A stretch of DNA of 8,126 nucleotides, from positions 1-8,126 of the forward strand of contig JAIXYF010000231.1 in the NCBI GenBank assembly GCA_027490345.1, read 5' to 3'. This document shows positions 5,851 to 8,126 of the stretch, piece after piece. Within the stretch, counting starts at the first letter, position 1; each line of letters starts with the position of its first letter. The translations under genes and the position numbers were made by a program. Source of the stretch: Novosphingobium sp. Lineage in GTDB: Bacteria > Pseudomonadota > Alphaproteobacteria > Sphingomonadales > Sphingomonadaceae. Below the pieces are notes generated by a model, which saw nothing but the letters and a program-made list of their open reading frames with translations, was not told the origin of the DNA and did no database searches.

Positions 5851-6135
5851 TCAGGCAGCAGCAGCCTTGGACAGCTCGCGCTTCACCTTGAGCGCACGCG
5901 GGCTGAGCTTGGCGTCCGACTGCTTGAGCAGCCAGTTGTCGAGCCCGCCATTGTGCTCAACCGAGCGCAGGCCGTGCGTCGAAACACGAAACTTGAAGCT
6001 GCGGTCGAGCTTTTCCGACATGAGCGTGACGTTCTGCAGGTTGGGCAGGAACAGACGCTTGGTCTTGTTATTGGCGTGGCTCACGTTGTGGCCGACCTGG
6101 CGGCCCTTACCGGTCAGTTCGCAGATACGCGACAT
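5851..6135 (-). CDS. rpmB: 50S ribosomal protein L28
   Basis: L28 is a small structural protein of the large ribosomal subunit. The 94-residue product starts MSRICELTGKGRQVGHNVSHANNKTK in two adjoining blocks (residues 1-13 and 14-26), then RLFLPNLQNV, and contains KFRVSTHGLRSVEHNGGLDNWL (about 48-69). These are the hallmark segments of alphaproteobacterial L28, and the length is normal for this group, which carries a longer C-terminus than E. coli L28. The tail is basic and alanine-rich (KVKRELSKAAAA). The first CxxC seen in some zinc-binding L28 proteins is absent; only one cysteine (C5) is present. It is encoded alone, as is usual in this lineage, convergent with the phytase-like gene and divergent from tadA. 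No strong Shine-Dalgarno is visible in the 15 bases before the ATG. Confidence 0.97.
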   Translation of the reverse strand: MSRICELTGKGRQVGHNVSHANNKTKRLFLPNLQNVTLMSEKLDRSFKFRVSTHGLRSVEHNGGLDNWLLKQSDAKLSPRALKVKRELSKAAAA

Positions 6136-6167
6136 GGCTGAAAACTCGCTAGAATGGGTTCGATCAT

Positions 6168-6197
6168 GGATCGGGAAGGGCGCGCTCTTGCCGATCC
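6168..6197. repeat. 7-bp inverted repeat in the rpmB promoter/leader region
   Basis: GGATCGG (6168-6174) and CCGATCC (6191-6197) are exact inverted copies with 16 bp between. A second palindrome, CGATC-ATG-GATCG (6161-6173), overlaps the first arm. They lie between the candidate rpmB promoter and the start codon, and the proposed -10 falls in the interval between the 7-bp arms. They could be an operator or a fold in the intergenic DNA. No known L28 leader regulation is recognised. Confidence 0.35.
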
Positions 6198-6212
6198 GGA
6201 ATGCAAAGTCAA
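6184..6212 (-). promoter_or_regulatory. Candidate rpmB promoter
   Basis: On the minus strand TTGACT (6212-6207) is followed after 17 bp by AAGAGC (6189-6184). The -35 is 5 of 6 matches to consensus, but the -10 is poor. Transcription starting near 6177 would give a leader of about 40 nt. Strong -35 and weak GC-rich -10 boxes are common in alphaproteobacterial ribosomal-protein genes, which is why the site is listed. A GATTC (GANTC, CcrM-type methylation site) lies at 6214-6218, just upstream of the -35. Confidence 0.35.
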
Positions 6213-6260
6213 GGATTCGCGCGTTGCATCTGTGCCCCTTGCCGCGCTAGCCCGGCTGGC

Positions 6261-6716
6261 ATGACCCGCTGGCCCCTCCCCGAACCCATGCGCGCCGCGC
6301 TTGATGCCGCCGCACAGGCGGCCGCGCTGGGCGAAGTGCCGATTGGCGCGGTGATCGTCAAGGAGGGACGCGTGATCGCCGCTGCCCACAACACGCCGCG
6401 CGTGGATCATGATCCCACTGCCCATGCCGAAGTGATGGCGATTCGCGCCGCCGCCGCCGCCTTGGGGCAGGAACGGCTGACAGGCTGCGAATTGTGGGTC
6501 ACGCTGGAGCCTTGCGCGATGTGTGCGGGGGCCATCGTCCACGCGCGGCTGGCGCGGGTTTACTATGCTGCCAGCGATCCCAAGGGCGGCGCGGTGGAGC
6601 ACGGTGCGAAAGTGTTCGATGCGCCGGGCTGCCTGCACCGGCCTGATGTCTATTCCGGTATCGGTGAGGCGGAAGCAGCGGACCTGCTGCGCAAATTCTT
6701 CAAGGCGCGGCGTTAG
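6261..6716 (+). CDS. tadA: tRNA adenosine(34) deaminase TadA
   Basis: TadA deaminates adenosine 34 to inosine in tRNA-Arg(ACG), letting one tRNA read several codons. It is a zinc enzyme of the cytidine/deoxycytidylate deaminase fold and acts as a homodimer in the cytosol. With the ATG at 6261 it is 151 residues. Seen: GEVPIGAVIV (24-33), zinc/proton-shuttle motif HAE (55-57, H55 and E57) and PCAMC (84-88, C85 and C88), then CAGAIVHARLARVYY (88-102), DPKGGAVE (106-113) and a basic C-terminal helix (LLRKFFKARR). All catalytic residues are present and the length is normal. The frame is open to an ATG at 6201, but those 20 residues are cysteine-rich and unlike TadA. No good Shine-Dalgarno precedes 6261, so the start is probable rather than certain. 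The stop overlaps that of the convergent RNase T2 gene. Confidence 0.95.
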   Translation: MTRWPLPEPMRAALDAAAQAAALGEVPIGAVIVKEGRVIAAAHNTPRVDHDPTAHAEVMAIRAAAAALGQERLTGCELWVTLEPCAMCAGAIVHARLARVYYAASDPKGGAVEHGAKVFDAPGCLHRPDVYSGIGEAEAADLLRKFFKARR

Positions 6717-7411
6717 TTGCCGCGCCAGATCTTCAGCGGCGCGCCATCTCTGGCGCCCCGATCAGCGCAAGGCGCGGGCATGAAGTCTTTGCCATAGCAG
6801 ACGTGGACTTCCTGCAACCAGCCGCGCCCGTTGGCTTTCACGCGAATCGCGGCGGTGGGCAGAAACGGCGTGGCAGCGCGCAAGGCGGCGCGCACATCTC
6901 CGGCAGTCAGGCCGGGGCGGCGCGAAAGGCGGATCATGTCCGGAAAGCGCAGCGAACCCACCAGCGCGGCGCTGGCCCTGAGATAGCCTTCGGGCGTGCG
7001 CGCCATGCAAGCGCCGTGCTTGGCCCATTCGTGCGCGATGAGATCGGGCGAGGGCATCATACACAAGTTGCGGCGCACCGTTTCGGCAGGGAGCGGGGTT
7101 GCCGGGCACCATTGCGGCCAGAGGCCGGGCGCGCTTTCCGGCCAAAGCCCATGCAGGATGAATCCGAAGCGGCCCAGCTCTCCCCCACACTGATAGGCGG
7201 CACGCGGATCGCGCCCGCGCGCGCGGCAGTATTCAGGCGACCAGCTGAGCGCGAGGGTATAGCCCGCGATGGGCAGCATGCGGCGCGGACCATCGGGCGC
7301 GGGAAGCGCAGGCGCTGCGATACGTGGCGGCAGGCGGCACTGCGGCACTTCGGCCAGAACTGCGCTTGGCAGCAGCCCCAGCACGGCAAGCAGCGCTCGT
7401 GCCCGCATCAT
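6713..7411 (-). CDS. Secreted ribonuclease T2 family protein
   Basis: RNase T2 enzymes cut single-stranded RNA without a metal, through 2',3'-cyclic intermediates; bacterial members are periplasmic or secreted. From the ATG at 7411 the product is 232 residues. It begins with a clear signal peptide (MMRARALLAVLGLLPSAVLA, residues 1-20, likely cut after A20). Active-site block CAS I is FGFILHGLWP (82-91, H87). CAS II is HEWAKHGAC (127-135, with H127, E128, K131 and H132). Both catalytic histidines, the glutamate and the lysine are present, so it should be active. The mature part has eight cysteines (25, 62, 75, 102, 117, 135, 205, 215), enough for four disulfides, fitting export. The ATG overlaps the nadC stop in ATGATG; the second ATG at 7408 is an equally possible start. 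The frame is open to 7543, but that part lies inside nadC. There is no obvious Shine-Dalgarno, so translation is probably coupled to nadC. Confidence 0.92.
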   Translation of the reverse strand: MMRARALLAVLGLLPSAVLAEVPQCRLPPRIAAPALPAPDGPRRMLPIAGYTLALSWSPEYCRARGRDPRAAYQCGGELGRFGFILHGLWPESAPGLWPQWCPATPLPAETVRRNLCMMPSPDLIAHEWAKHGACMARTPEGYLRASAALVGSLRFPDMIRLSRRPGLTAGDVRAALRAATPFLPTAAIRVKANGRGWLQEVHVCYGKDFMPAPCADRGARDGAPLKIWRGN

Positions 7412-8126
7412 AGCGGCGTGAAATCCAGCCCGATATCGGCAGCAGGCGCGCTCTGCGTGAGGCGACCGACCGAGACATAGTCCACGCCCGAAGCGGCAAT
7501 CGCGCCGATGGTATCGAGGCGCACGCCGCCTGATGCCTCGCACGGCACGCGCCCCGCCACGCGCGCGACTGCCTCGCGCAGCATGTCCGGCCCCATGTTG
7601 TCGAGCAGCAGGCTGGTTGCGCCTGCTTCCAACGCGGGTTCGATCTGATCGAGGCGGTCCACTTCGCAGATCACATCGGCCACCCCGGCGGCCAGCGCGC
7701 GGCGCACGGCCTCACCCACACCGCCAGCCACGAGCACGTGGTTGTCCTTGATCATCGCGGCATCCCACAGGCCCATGCGGTGATTATACCCGCCGCCGAT
7801 ACGCACGGCATACTTTTCAAGGTGGCGCAGGCCGGGAATGGTCTTTCGCGTATCGAGCAGGCGGGCCTTGGTCTGGCCCATCGCATCGACATACTGGCGC
7901 GTCAGCGTCGCGACGCCCGAGAGGTGCTGCACGGTGTTGAGTGCGCTGCGTTCGGCGGTGAGCATCGCGCGGGCCGAGCCGGTCAGCCGCATCAGCGCCG
8001 AACCGGGCTCCACCGCCTCGCCTTCCGCCACCAGCACTTCGATGGCCATCGCCGGATCGAGCGCGCGGAAGAACGCGGCGGCAATGGGGAGGCCGCAGAC
8101 GGTGATCGCATCGCGGCTGTCCATCA
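7408..8126 (-). CDS. nadC: Nicotinate-nucleotide pyrophosphorylase (quinolinate phosphoribosyltransferase) NadC, N-terminus cut by right edge
   Basis: NadC converts quinolinate and PRPP to nicotinate mononucleotide, CO2 and pyrophosphate in de novo NAD synthesis, in the cytosol. About 239 codons are in the window. The ATG at 8124 is internal: family members usually have about 40-50 more residues before this point, so the true start lies beyond the edge. Seen, numbering from that ATG: TAERSALNTVQHLSGVATLT (56-75), LDTRKTIPGLRHLEKYAV (90-107) with substrate-binding R and K, GGGYNHRMGLWDAAMIKDNH (110-129), ICEVD (152-156), LLLDNM (172-177) and EASGGV (196-201). These are the quinolinate- and PRPP-binding elements in the right order, all intact. 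The usual partners nadA and nadB are not seen in the window. The stop overlaps the RNase T2 start by 3 nt, so the two form a transcription unit. Confidence 0.96.
   Translation of the reverse strand, partial: MDSRDAITVCGLPIAAAFFRALDPAMAIEVLVAEGEAVEPGSALMRLTGSARAMLTAERSALNTVQHLSGVATLTRQYVDAMGQTKARLLDTRKTIPGLRHLEKYAVRIGGGYNHRMGLWDAAMIKDNHVLVAGGVGEAVRRALAAGVADVICEVDRLDQIEPALEAGATSLLLDNMGPDMLREAVARVAGRVPCEASGGVRLDTIGAIAASGVDYVSVGRLTQSAPAADIGLDFTPL

Noticed and set aside
6201..6260. 20-residue upstream extension of TadA from the ATG at 6201
   Set aside because: The extra residues are unlike TadA N-termini and overlap the proposed rpmB promoter; the start at 6261 gives a normal length.
1..6716. QueG and TadA as a tRNA wobble-modification cluster
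   Set aside because: Both act at tRNA position 34, but they are about 6 kb apart, on opposite strands and on different tRNAs, so there is no sign of a functional unit.
7412..7543. 44-residue upstream extension of RNase T2
   Set aside because: It lies within nadC in another frame, is arginine/cysteine-rich, and would place the signal peptide internally.
1..8126. CRISPR array, transposon ends, integrase, phage or toxin-antitoxin genes
   Set aside because: I looked for regularly spaced repeats, terminal inverted repeats and recognisable mobile-element proteins and saw none; the only tandem repeat is the 12-bp unit in the phytase-like gene.

Overview
This is a GC-rich window with dense, short-gapped genes. 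It looks like the chromosome of an alphaproteobacterium, most likely a sphingomonad (the Novosphingobium / Erythrobacteraceae / Sphingopyxis group). The inference rests on the codon bias, the wording of the L28, TadA and NadC proteins, a YhaQ/NatA-type ABC pair, and a CYP153 alkane hydroxylase of the kind common in hydrocarbon-using sphingomonads. It is a reading by eye, not a database result. All identified genes are chromosomal types. I see no transposase, integrase, tRNA, rRNA, CRISPR array or prophage gene.

Layout, left to right. (1) 1-316, minus strand: the N-terminal 105 residues of epoxyqueuosine reductase (queG), cut by the left edge. (2) 317-362: a short divergent gap whose flanks carry a perfect 10-bp inverted repeat. 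(3) 363-2626, plus strand: a two-gene ABC-2 exporter, ATPase then permease, sharing one base at TGATG. (4) 2627-2717: a promoter-like region with a consensus TTGACA, then a stand-alone CYP153 cytochrome P450 (2718-4052). (5) 4053-4256: a gap with a C11 tract whose complementary strand fits the G-quadruplex consensus. (6) 4257-5802, plus strand: an exported MsrB with a Tat-type leader, then a secreted or membrane-anchored phytase-like (esterase-like) protein with a 12-bp tandem repeat. (7) 5851-6135, minus strand: ribosomal protein L28 (rpmB), divergent from tadA (6261-6716, plus). (8) 6713-8126, minus strand: nadC, cut by the right edge, followed by a secreted RNase T2 whose start overlaps the nadC stop. 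The RNase T2 stop also overlaps the tadA stop.

The window mixes housekeeping functions: tRNA wobble-base modification (QueG and TadA, both acting at position 34 but on different tRNAs), ribosome assembly (L28) and NAD synthesis (NadC). Added to these are envelope or periplasmic functions (ABC exporter, exported MsrB, phytase-like protein, RNase T2) and one catabolic enzyme (CYP153). I do not find a coherent new multi-gene system. The points most worth a second look are the CYP153 without redox partners, the variant metal site of the exported MsrB, the G-quadruplex/C11 tract upstream of it, and the translationally overlapping nadC-RNase T2 pair.
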